Shown: piece after piece, positions 1-5,456 of the stretch
Layout: the number at the start of each line of letters is the position of its first letter
Position numbering within the stretch: position 1 is the first letter of the stretch
From: Acidobacteriota bacterium
GTDB lineage: Bacteria > Acidobacteriota > Terriglobia > UBA7540
Direction of reading: 5' to 3'
Length of the DNA stretch: 7,139 nucleotides
Assembly: GCA_021828225.1 (NCBI GenBank)
Contig: JAKASH010000148.1
Coordinates: 1-7,139 of the forward strand
The notes under the pieces: generated by a model
What the model was told of the DNA's origin: nothing
Seen by the model: only the letters and a program-made list of their open reading frames with translations
Database searches by the model: none
Translations under genes and position numbers: made by a program

Positions 1-257
1 ACGGCAACGCGATTCTCATCGATCACGGCTGCGGACTGCAGACCCTCTATGGTCACCTGAGTTCGTTCGCCGTCAAGCCGGGTGAGCACGTGACACGCGG
101 GCAGATTATCGGCCACACCGGCGAGACGGGGCTTGCCGGAGGCGATCATCTCCACTTTTCCGTCCTGCTGGATGGAGTTTTTGTGGACCCCCTCGAATGG
201 TGGGACCCACACTGGATCAAAGACCGGATCACGGAGAAACTTGCACCCTACCGGTAA
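1..257 (+). CDS. M23 family metallopeptidase, C-terminal fragment
   Basis: This is the last 84 codons of a gene that begins before the window; it reads from position 3 to a TAA at 255-257. The segment has the marks of a LytM/M23 zinc endopeptidase: a YGHLS motif (about codons 19-23), the lysostaphin-fold phrase KPGEHVTRGQIIGHTGETG, and the HLHF motif at 147-158, whose two histidines are the catalytic base and a zinc ligand in this family. The first zinc ligands (H and D of the upstream HxxxD motif) would lie outside the window, so activity cannot be judged. The tail, with DPLEWWDPHWI, matches a subgroup whose members end soon after the HxH motif. By family knowledge these enzymes cut peptidoglycan cross-bridges in the envelope; substrate and signal peptide cannot be seen here. 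The gene converges on the minus-strand gene ending at 388. Confidence 0.92.
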   Translation, partial: GNAILIDHGCGLQTLYGHLSSFAVKPGEHVTRGQIIGHTGETGLAGGDHLHFSVLLDGVFVDPLEWWDPHWIKDRITEKLAPYR

Positions 258-286
258 GGGAAAAGTCTGAGCGGTCACATCTTTCT

Positions 287-301
287 TGTAGTGGCGCTTT
301 T
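287..301 (+). repeat. Partial TGTAG palindromic-repeat remnant
   Basis: This short stretch starts TGTAG and ends GGCGCTTTT, the two ends of the palindromic repeat family seen at 301-325, 346-370 and 2175-2199, but with the hairpin core missing. It directly abuts the complete unit at 301 in the same orientation. I read it as a decayed or internally deleted copy; at this length chance similarity is possible. Confidence 0.3.
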
Positions 302-336
302 GTAGCGGCTGTGTCCCCACAGCCGTGCCTTTCCTT
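301..336 (+). terminator. Palindromic repeat, probable terminator of the M23 gene
   Basis: A TGTAG lead is followed by a perfect hairpin: 8-bp arms CGGCTGTG (306-313) and CACAGCCG (318-325) around a 4-base loop, then the pyrimidine-rich tail TGCCTTTCCTT. It lies 43 bp beyond the M23 stop codon and points the same way as that gene. The tail is poorer in T than a textbook terminator, so Rho-independent activity is likely but not certain. The unit is an inverted, about 80 percent identical relative of the one at 346-370. Confidence 0.5.
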
Positions 337-338
337 AA

Positions 339-370
339 TAAAACGCGCCGGTGAGGACACCGGCGCTACA
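339..370 (-). terminator. Palindromic repeat, probable terminator of the 436-residue gene
   Basis: Read on the minus strand this begins TGTAG, then forms a perfect hairpin with 8-bp arms CGCCGGTG and CACCGGCG (plus-strand positions 346-353 and 358-365, loop 354-357), followed by CGTTTTATTA. A GC-only stem followed by a T run is the classic intrinsic terminator layout. It sits 17 bp past the stop codon (388-390) of the minus-strand gene, pointing the right way. With the unit at 301-325 it forms a face-to-face pair between convergent genes. Confidence 0.65.
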
Positions 371-387
371 GCTTCGTGCAATGCGGG

Positions 388-1698
388 TCAGTGCTTGCTG
401 GAACCGTGCGCGGTTGAGTGCGGCTCGAATCCGGCTTTCGACCAGAAAACCCAGTGGACCTCCGGTACGTCCTCGCCCTTCACCACCAGCTTTGGAGCCG
501 ACAGCTTGCCGCCTTCAATTCGCGCGGAAAAGATTTCGTTGTTGACTCGATAGAGAACCAAACCATCCTTGAGGACATCCAGCACCTCGCTATCCTGCTG
601 GCCGGTGTCGATCGTTAACTTCCGGCCGTCCACCAAGTTCTGGAGCAGCAGCTTCCCTGGCATGAAAACTTTCGAGGGATACATTCCCCTAATGCGAGGC
701 AACTCCCGCACCACCCCGGTCGGAGTATGCACGTCCACCTCATGTGCTCTCTCATTCTCCAGCCCCGGGCTCACACGGCCTTCCGGATTTGGCTCTTGCA
801 CCGTGGTCGCAACCCAGGAACCGAAAACTCGCGGCCGAAACCAGTAAAAGGGTAGCTTGATAACTCTCCATTGCCCTGTCTTTTTGTTAAGTACGTAGAG
901 AGGCTCGGTACGCCGCTCCTCCAAGTCTTCCGGGAGCGGCGCGTCAAAGAGGAAAAAGCGCCCGGTATCAGCCAACACGTCGCCCCATCGAGTCTTGAAG
1001 CGCGGCGGCGGTATTCCAGCGGACAGCGGTTCAAGGCCGGCCGTCGATGGCATAAACGGCGGAGCCGCACTTAGCACACCGAGACCATAGGCGTAGTTCC
1101 CGCCCCACTCAATCGCAATGCTGTAGGCTACGACGCATGCGCGCGGGTTGGTCCCAGATCCATACGGTCCTCCACCAGGTCCCCCGTACCGAAAATAACG
1201 ATACAAATTCCAGCTCCCTTCCACCACCCGAGGTTGTCCCGGAATCGCACCTGCGAAGATCCTGGCGACGGTCCAGTGGTCTGTCCAATTCGCGAACACT
1301 ACGCTCGGAGATACGCCCGGCCCCGCGACTGCGCCCCACGTCGGATTATAAAAGTCAAAACCCTGGTCTGGGCCTTTTCTCGTCGGTGCTGGAATCACGT
1401 CAACCTTTTCCGGCGCGTTTTCGTAAATAACGCTGAGCTTATTCATTTTCAGGCTGAGAACGTAGAGATGCCCGCTCAGGTCGTCCGTAACCGAAAATAA
1501 GCCTTTCGCGACCTGTCGCACCAACGCTGGACGCTTGCCTGTAACGGTATAGACCCGGACGGGAAAGCCGGACGCGCTGTCCGGCGTCGGCGTGGCAGCC
1601 AGCAGGTAAAGGTGTTCCGCTTTCGTGCTGGCTTTTGCCGTGCCCGAAGCACAAGCGATCAGCAGCAGAGCGAGAAAAATAGTGCGGAAAGACCGCAA
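388..1698 (-). CDS. Secreted or lipoprotein-type protein of unknown function, possible beta-propeller
   Basis: The product is 436 residues from a TTG start; I do not recognise a named family. The N-terminus is a clear export signal: arginines at 2 and 5, a hydrophobic stretch 7-15 (IFLALLLIA), then either lipobox L13-I14-A15-C16 (lipoprotein) or an AKA|S signal peptidase I site after residue 23. The mature part is rich in short beta-strand phrases such as SGHLYVLSLKMNKLSVIYEN and LYVLNKKTGQWRVIKLP, which suggests a propeller of display-type repeats; this is inference from pattern only. There is a Gly-rich patch near residues 170-185 and no obvious catalytic motif. Start choice: the frame has no ATG or GTG upstream before the stop at 1759-1761, so TTG at 1696-1698 is the only usual option, yet it has no Shine-Dalgarno site. 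A perfect AGGAGGTG lies 33 bases upstream beside an ATG in another frame (see finding), so the true N-terminus may be longer. Two terminator-like palindromes follow the stop. Confidence 0.82.
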   Translation of the reverse strand: MRSFRTIFLALLLIACASGTAKASTKAEHLYLLAATPTPDSASGFPVRVYTVTGKRPALVRQVAKGLFSVTDDLSGHLYVLSLKMNKLSVIYENAPEKVDVIPAPTRKGPDQGFDFYNPTWGAVAGPGVSPSVVFANWTDHWTVARIFAGAIPGQPRVVEGSWNLYRYFRYGGPGGGPYGSGTNPRACVVAYSIAIEWGGNYAYGLGVLSAAPPFMPSTAGLEPLSAGIPPPRFKTRWGDVLADTGRFFLFDAPLPEDLEERRTEPLYVLNKKTGQWRVIKLPFYWFRPRVFGSWVATTVQEPNPEGRVSPGLENERAHEVDVHTPTGVVRELPRIRGMYPSKVFMPGKLLLQNLVDGRKLTIDTGQQDSEVLDVLKDGLVLYRVNNEIFSARIEGGKLSAPKLVVKGEDVPEVHWVFWSKAGFEPHSTAHGSSKH

Positions 1699-1727
1699 TG
1701 AAATTGAAGCCGGCGAGTTCGTGCCAT
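1659..1727 (-). other. 22-codon ATG frame with strong ribosome site overlapping the start of the 436-residue gene
   Basis: An ATG at 1725-1727 follows AGGAGG (1732-1737) with a 4-base gap. It opens a 22-codon frame beginning MARTRRLQF and ending at a TGA (1659-1661) inside the signal-peptide region of the larger gene. The basic start resembles the beginning of an export signal. It may be the original start of the large gene, separated by a one-base indel (ATG to TTG is 29 bases), or a short leader coupled to it. I do not claim it as an independent gene. Confidence 0.4.
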
Positions 1728-1729
1728 AA

Positions 1730-1737
1730 CACCTCCT
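1730..1737 (-). promoter_or_regulatory. Strong Shine-Dalgarno site AGGAGGTG
   Basis: This is a full match to the anti-Shine-Dalgarno sequence on the minus strand. The gap from AGGAGG to the out-of-frame ATG at 1727 is 4 bases, short but workable. The gap to the annotated TTG at 1698 is 33 bases, too far for direct use. It is the main evidence that the start of the 436-residue gene is misread or has been disrupted. Confidence 0.6.
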
Positions 1738-2013
1738 GGACTTAATTGGGGATGGCTGTTATTCAGGCCAGTGGGTTATTGCCCTGGGGTTGAAACGACC
1801 ACGCTGGCGGCCGAGCGGCTGGCTGGAGAAAGACCACGGTGAGCAATCCAGGCGCAAGCACAAAGGGCATTATGTTCCGCTCCAGCCCGGGCTGCAAGGG
1901 CTTTTCAGTCTGGTAGCCACGCTCAATCACGTTTCCGATCGACCGTGGGTTCTTCCTCCACCCAAAGCAGTCAGGGAGGCACTGACCGTGGCTACCGGCT
2001 CCGCGCTGCCTGC
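1738..2013. other. Non-coding interval, likely a dispersed repeat
   Basis: This stretch lies between the start of the 436-residue gene and the GC-rich repeats near 2014. Long frames cross it on both strands, but none has a recognisable protein pattern and they run through palindromes. It holds a perfect 12-bp palindrome CAGCCCGGGCTG at 1883-1894 and an 85-bp inverted-end element at 1912-1996. The run of palindromes suggests a repeat inserted or amplified between genes, perhaps including all of about 1757-2000. Any promoter of the 436-residue gene should lie at its left edge, but I found no convincing -35/-10 pair there. Confidence 0.4.
1912..1996. repeat. 85-bp element with inverted terminal repeats
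   Basis: The left end GGTAGCCACGCTCA (1912-1925) and the right end TGACCGTGGCTACC (1983-1996) are inverted copies matching at 13 of 14 positions, with the outer 10 bp perfect. A smaller inverted pair, GTCAG (1970-1974) and CTGAC (1982-1986), is nested near the right end. I see no target-site duplication in the flanks. It could be a small MITE-like element, a REP-type extragenic palindrome or the gene for a structured RNA; the sequence alone does not decide. Confidence 0.55.
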
Positions 2014-2041
2014 TCGCGGGAGGGCGGAGCCCTCCCCTACC
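2014..2041. repeat. GC-rich palindromic repeat, copy 1
   Basis: A perfect 8-bp inverted repeat, GGGAGGGC (2018-2025) and GCCCTCCC (2029-2036), surrounds a 3-base loop. On the minus strand it reads GGTAGGGGAGGGCTCCG and ends in CCCGCGA. A related copy lies at 2125-2151. It is distinct from the TGTAG family because there is no T-run tail. Confidence 0.5.
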
Positions 2042-2051
2042 AAACCCGCCG

Positions 2052-2082
2052 AAAAGTGCCGCCCTGAAGGGCGGCGCTACAA
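2052..2082 (-). repeat. TGTAGCG palindromic repeat, terminator-like
   Basis: On the minus strand this reads TGTAGC, then a hairpin with 8-bp arms GCCGCCCT and AGGGCGGC (plus-strand 2058-2065 and 2068-2075, 2-base loop), then ACTTTTCGG. It shares the TGTAGCG lead and the T run two bases past the stem with the units at 339-370 and 2161-2199, but its stem core is a different sequence. It may act as a backup terminator beyond 2161-2199. Confidence 0.55.
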
Positions 2083-2090
2083 AGGCCAAA

Positions 2091-2112
2091 CCCGCCAGAC
2101 ACGGCGCTACAA
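2091..2112 (-). repeat. Degenerate TGTAGCG repeat
   Basis: The minus strand reads TTTTGTAGCGCCGTGTCTGG followed by CGGG. This keeps the family's lead, but the stem is reduced to CGCC/GGCG arms (2093-2096 and 2103-2106). It appears to be a decayed copy in tandem with its neighbour at 2052-2082 and in the same orientation. Confidence 0.4.
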
Positions 2113-2124
2113 AACCAACAGCCA

Positions 2125-2151
2125 GCGGGACGGGCGAGCCCTCACTCAACC
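2125..2151. repeat. GC-rich palindromic repeat, copy 2
   Basis: On the minus strand this shares GAGGGCTC, a CGCCC block and TCCCGC with the copy at 2014-2041, allowing small indels. The remaining stem is short: GGGC (2132-2135) and GCCC (2138-2141). The two copies flank the two TGTAGCG units at 2052-2112, so the block alternates between the two families. Confidence 0.35.
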
Positions 2152-2160
2152 GAACCCACA

Positions 2161-2199
2161 GAAAAAGCAAAAGCCGGCGGTGAGGACACCGCCGCTACA
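2161..2199 (-). terminator. Palindromic repeat acting as probable terminator of the nucleoside hydrolase gene
   Basis: Directly after the hydrolase stop codon (2201-2203), the minus strand reads TGTAG, a perfect hairpin with 8-bp arms CGGCGGTG and CACCGCCG (plus-strand 2175-2182 and 2187-2194, loop 2183-2186), then GCTTTTGCTTTTTC. The GC stem followed by two T runs is a strong intrinsic terminator. The core and loop match the unit at 346-365 except for two compensated stem pairs. Confidence 0.75.
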
Positions 2200-2200
2200 G

Positions 2201-3133
2201 CTATTGCTTCGGCTCCGGCGCGACGCGCGAAAGGTAGAACTGGAAGAACTTCTGCGGGTCGGTATGCAGAGCGACCTCGGCGTTGGGCGGCTGGTTTTTG
2301 ACCACGCGTGTGTAACCGTTCGAATCCACTTGAATGTGCAACGGCTCGGTTTGGCACAGATCGGGATCGATCACCATCGCCACGGCCATGGGATCAAACA
2401 GCGTCGGCGTGCGCTGGTTCCAGAGGTTGTAGAGAATGGCCAGGGAGTCGGTCAGAGGAGTAAGGTTGGTAAAAACGCGGTGCCGGTCGGTGCGATCGAG
2501 CTGGAGCATGGCCGTCACATCCAGCGGAACCATCAGAATGTGCACGCCTGAGCTGAAAACCTTCTGAGCTGCCGCGGGGTCGGCCGCAATGTTGTATTCC
2601 GCAACCGGCGTCGGGTCGTCGCCGTACCCATGGTGAACCGATCCGCCCATCATAACAATCTGGCTTATTTTCTGGGTAATCGACGGATCTTTCTCCAGCA
2701 GAGCGGCGATGTTGGTGAGCGGCCCGATGGCAATGATCGTGACCTTTCCCCGTTGTCGCCGGAGCGTTGCATCGAGAAAGTCGACAGCGTTCCCAGGTCT
2801 GAGCTGCGGGCTTCTGAAGCCGTCGGCCCAGCGGGTCTGCTCGCTTGGCAGCGGCCTTCCAGGCTCGCCGGGCACCACCGGCACACGCCGTAATCCGGCC
2901 TCCCAAAGCAGTTTGGCAGCCAGGCGGGCGCGCGCCTGCGTATCTCCGCTGACCGTGGTGACGCCCAGCAGCTCCAGCTCAGGGCTTCGCGCAATCAGGG
3001 CCAAAGCGAAGGCGTCGTCGATGTCAGTGCCGATATCAGTGTCAACCAGAATAGGAATCTTCTTTGCTGGAACAGCGGCGCCAAGAACGATAGGCCACAT
3101 CAAGAGCATCAAGAACAGGATTGCCTTTTTCAT
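2201..3133 (-). CDS. Exported inosine/uridine-type nucleoside hydrolase
   Basis: The 310-residue product matches the nucleoside hydrolase (IUNH, PF01156) family in length and motifs. These enzymes split ribonucleosides into base and ribose using a bound calcium ion. Visible marks are DTDIGTDIDDA (residues 31-41, calcium-binding aspartates), AIGPLTN (135-141), VMMGGS (160-165), AEYN (178-181, ribose contacts) and FDP (246-248, the last calcium aspartate). The residue before that aspartate is Phe, where the Crithidia enzyme has the proton-donating His, so base preference may differ. An N-terminal signal peptide (MKK, hydrophobic 4-18, cleavage near GAA|VP) suggests periplasmic nucleoside salvage. 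I chose ATG at 3133 because it gives a compact signal peptide. A GTG at 3157 preceded by AGGA with 8-base spacing would add eight residues. The gene starts 50 bp after EF-G2 with no terminator between, so the two may be co-transcribed. Confidence 0.93.
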   Translation of the reverse strand: MKKAILFLMLLMWPIVLGAAVPAKKIPILVDTDIGTDIDDAFALALIARSPELELLGVTTVSGDTQARARLAAKLLWEAGLRRVPVVPGEPGRPLPSEQTRWADGFRSPQLRPGNAVDFLDATLRRQRGKVTIIAIGPLTNIAALLEKDPSITQKISQIVMMGGSVHHGYGDDPTPVAEYNIAADPAAAQKVFSSGVHILMVPLDVTAMLQLDRTDRHRVFTNLTPLTDSLAILYNLWNQRTPTLFDPMAVAMVIDPDLCQTEPLHIQVDSNGYTRVVKNQPPNAEVALHTDPQKFFQFYLSRVAPEPKQ

Positions 3134-3183
3134 AAACCCGCTTCTGCCGGCTGACACGCGATGAGTCCTGGCCGGAACCCACC

Positions 3184-5283
3184 TTATTCGACTTCTTCCT
3201 TGCCATGGCCCGCGGCTCTTGCCTCCGCGACGATCTTGTCGGCGATCTGCTGCGGCACGACGTCATAGTGGGAGAAATCCATGGAATAGCTTCCGCGGCC
3301 CTGGGTCATGGAAGTCAGGTCGGAGGCGTAAGTCAGCATTTCCGCCAGGGGAACCTGGGCCTTGATGACGGTGGACTGGCCTTTGGGCTCCATACCCTGA
3401 ATTCGGCCGCGGCGGCTGGTCATGTTGCCCATAATGTCGCCCGAAAAGTTTTCCGGGACGGTCACCTCCACATTCATTATCGGCTCCAGCAGGCAAGGCT
3501 TGGCTTGCTCCATGCATTTCTTGAAAGCCATCGATCCGGCGATCTTGAAAGCCAGCTCGGAAGAATCCACCTCGTGGTAAGAACCGTCATAGAGGCTCAC
3601 GCGAAAGTCCACGACCGGGTAACCGGCCAGATAACCTCGCGCCGCCGATTCAAGAATTCCCTTTTCGACGGCCGGGATGTAATTCCTCGGGATCGCGCCG
3701 CCAAAGATGTCATTGATGAATTCAAAGCCCTCGCCGCGCCCGCGGGGTTCCATTTTGATCTTGCAGTCGCCGTACTGGCCATGGCCACCCGTCTGCTTCT
3801 TGTATTTGCCTTGCGCATCAGCCTTGCCGCGAATCGTCTCGCGATAGGGGATCTTCGGCGCTTTGAGCGTGACCTCAACGTTGTACCGCCGTTTGAGCTT
3901 TGAGACGGCGACTTCCACATGCTGCTGTCCGGAACCCGAGAGCAGGAATTCCTTGGTCTGCTCGTCGCGTGAAAAGCGAAGGAGCAGGTCTTCCTCGAGC
4001 ATTCGATGAATCGCCGTGGAGAGTTTGTCTTCGTCGCCCCGGGATTTCGGCTCGATGGCAAATGAGATGGCAGGCTCCGCAAGTTTCACCTGTGGATAGA
4101 TAATGGGCGCGCTCTTGTCACCCAGCGTATCGCCCGTCAAAGTCTCCTTGAGTTTTGCCACCACGCCGATGTCGCCGGCGCGAAGTTCCGGAATGGGATT
4201 CTGGGATTTGCCCTGGGGCACGGCGATATGAGCCAGGCGTTCCGCGCCGCCCCGGTTGAAATTCTGGAGCGTCGCCTCACTTTTGATCACTCCCGACATC
4301 ACTTTGAACAGGCTGAGTCGCCCGGCAAAGGGGTCGGCGACGGTCTTGAAGACGTAAGCGGAAACGGGTTCTTCGTTGCTTATCTTCCGCTTTACCGGCT
4401 GCCCGCCCTGTTGGTCGAGTCCCTCGACCGTGCCCTTTGCGACCGCTGAGGGCAGGTAATCGGCAATAAAGCTGAGCAGGCTCTCACTCCCCACATTAGG
4501 AAGGGCCGAAGAAACCAGGACCGGGGTCAGACGATTCTCCGCAATGGCCTGCCTGAGTCCCGGCACCAGGTCTTCAATTGGGATGGTACCTTTGTCGAAA
4601 AATTCTTCCAGAAGCTGATCGTTCCCTTCCGCGACCATCTCAACCAAAGCCTCGTGGGCCTGGGTGGCGGCTTCTTTCATCTCCGCCGGAATCTCGCTGT
4701 CCTTCGCCTTGCCGGAGCCGTTCGCGTCGTAGAGTGCAGCGCGCATCCTGACCAGATCGATAACGCCGCGGAAGTCCTTTTCTTCGCCGATGGGAAGCTG
4801 AACAGGAACGACAGAACGGCCAAACGCGTTGCTGAGCGCCTCCAGTGTCCGCTTGAAGCTTGCGCGCTCACGGTCCATCTGGTTCATCACCAGGGCGCGG
4901 GGCAGGCCGTACTTTTGACAAAAGCCCCATGTCTTCTCCGTCTGCACCTCGACTCCGCTCACCGCATGGACAACGATCAGCGCTGAGTCCGCAGCTTTCA
5001 ATGCGGCCTCGGCCTCGTAGAGGAAAATGTTGAAGCCGGGTGTGTCAATCAGATTGACCTTGGTGCCATTCCATTCGGCGTAGGCCAGAGACGCGCTGAT
5101 CGTGAAGCCCCGTTCAATTTCTTCTTCGTCGTAGTCGGTGACGGAAGTACCGTCGTCCACTTTGCCGAGCCGGGTGGTCATTCCCGCTGTATAAAGCAAT
5201 GCGGAGGCAAGCTGCGTCTTCCCGGTGTCGCCATGGCCCAGCAGCGCAACATTGCGGATATTCTCGCCGTCGTAGATTTTCAC
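3184..5283 (-). CDS. fusA2: Elongation factor G2 (EF-G-like translation GTPase)
   Basis: The 699-residue product spans all EF-G domains. G motifs: P-loop GHGDTGKT (16-23), switch I RGFTI (58-62), DTPGF (80-84), NQMD (134-137) and an SSAL element near residue 268. Later come the domain II phrase DPFAGRLSLFKVMSG, domain IV phrases GKYKKQTGGHGQYGD and NGSYHEVDSSELAFKIAGS, and the domain V segment RRGRIQGMEPKGQ. The domain IV wording fits EF-G2 rather than housekeeping EF-G. Two sites depart from classical EF-G: Phe84 replaces the catalytic His of DTPGH, and Gln135 replaces Lys of NKMD. By family knowledge, EF-G2 proteins bind ribosomes and GTP but vary in ribosome-stimulated hydrolysis; the role here is not known. 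The GTG start is supported by GAGGAG six bases upstream, and a plausible promoter lies at 5348-5377. The nucleoside hydrolase gene follows after a short gap. Confidence 0.95.
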   Translation of the reverse strand: MKIYDGENIRNVALLGHGDTGKTQLASALLYTAGMTTRLGKVDDGTSVTDYDEEEIERGFTISASLAYAEWNGTKVNLIDTPGFNIFLYEAEAALKAADSALIVVHAVSGVEVQTEKTWGFCQKYGLPRALVMNQMDRERASFKRTLEALSNAFGRSVVPVQLPIGEEKDFRGVIDLVRMRAALYDANGSGKAKDSEIPAEMKEAATQAHEALVEMVAEGNDQLLEEFFDKGTIPIEDLVPGLRQAIAENRLTPVLVSSALPNVGSESLLSFIADYLPSAVAKGTVEGLDQQGGQPVKRKISNEEPVSAYVFKTVADPFAGRLSLFKVMSGVIKSEATLQNFNRGGAERLAHIAVPQGKSQNPIPELRAGDIGVVAKLKETLTGDTLGDKSAPIIYPQVKLAEPAISFAIEPKSRGDEDKLSTAIHRMLEEDLLLRFSRDEQTKEFLLSGSGQQHVEVAVSKLKRRYNVEVTLKAPKIPYRETIRGKADAQGKYKKQTGGHGQYGDCKIKMEPRGRGEGFEFINDIFGGAIPRNYIPAVEKGILESAARGYLAGYPVVDFRVSLYDGSYHEVDSSELAFKIAGSMAFKKCMEQAKPCLLEPIMNVEVTVPENFSGDIMGNMTSRRGRIQGMEPKGQSTVIKAQVPLAEMLTYASDLTSMTQGRGSYSMDFSHYDVVPQQIADKIVAEARAAGHGKEEVE

Positions 5284-5289
5284 GAGAGA

Positions 5290-5295
5290 CTCCTC
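5290..5295 (-). promoter_or_regulatory. Ribosome binding site fixing the GTG start of EF-G2
   Basis: GAGGAG on the minus strand ends six bases before the GTG at 5281-5283. This good match and spacing decide for the GTG start, which also leaves the usual short lead of eight residues or so before the first beta strand of the GTPase domain. Confidence 0.8.
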
Positions 5296-5347
5296 AAAGT
5301 TTCAGGAATTGCCTTTTCAACAGATTCAGGCTTTGAGTCAACGTCGC

Positions 5348-5377
5348 ATCCTAACACAGCTTTTCGGAGGGGTTCAA
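5348..5377 (-). promoter_or_regulatory. Candidate sigma-70 promoter for EF-G2
   Basis: On the minus strand, -35 TTGAAC (5372-5377) and -10 TAGGAT (5348-5353) are separated by 18 bases. Each hexamer matches consensus at four positions. It lies in the gap after the CPCC gene and about 65 bp before the GTG start, a normal distance for an mRNA with a leader. It would let EF-G2 and the hydrolase be expressed separately from the CPCC gene. Confidence 0.5.
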
Positions 5378-5456
5378 TGCACACAGTGAAGAGCTGGGTT
5401 TGCTGACGGCAAGTTTCCGGCGCGCACGGCACACTTCACTTGACTCGCGCCTGCAT

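Noticed and set aside
197..553. Plus-strand frame of 118 codons overlapping the M23 end and the convergent gap
   Set aside because: It crosses both terminator palindromes and the end of the minus-strand gene, and overlaps the conserved M23 tail in another frame.
1763..2170. Minus-strand frame of 135 codons in the intergenic interval
   Set aside because: It reads straight through at least four palindromic repeats, has low-complexity Pro, Gly and Arg content, and has no ribosome site; it looks like translated repeat DNA.
287..2199. TGTAGCG repeats as a CRISPR array
   Set aside because: Units are not regularly spaced, occur in both orientations, differ in core sequence and have no spacer-like intervals or cas genes.
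1790..2551. Plus-strand frame of 253 codons across the repeat region and the end of the hydrolase gene
   Set aside because: Half of it is antisense to the well-supported hydrolase and the rest runs through palindromic repeats; the residue pattern is Arg-rich and shows no family motif.
3205..3903. Plus-strand frame of 232 codons opposite EF-G2
   Set aside because: It is a shadow of the EF-G2 coding strand, with His-rich antisense composition typical of high-GC genes.
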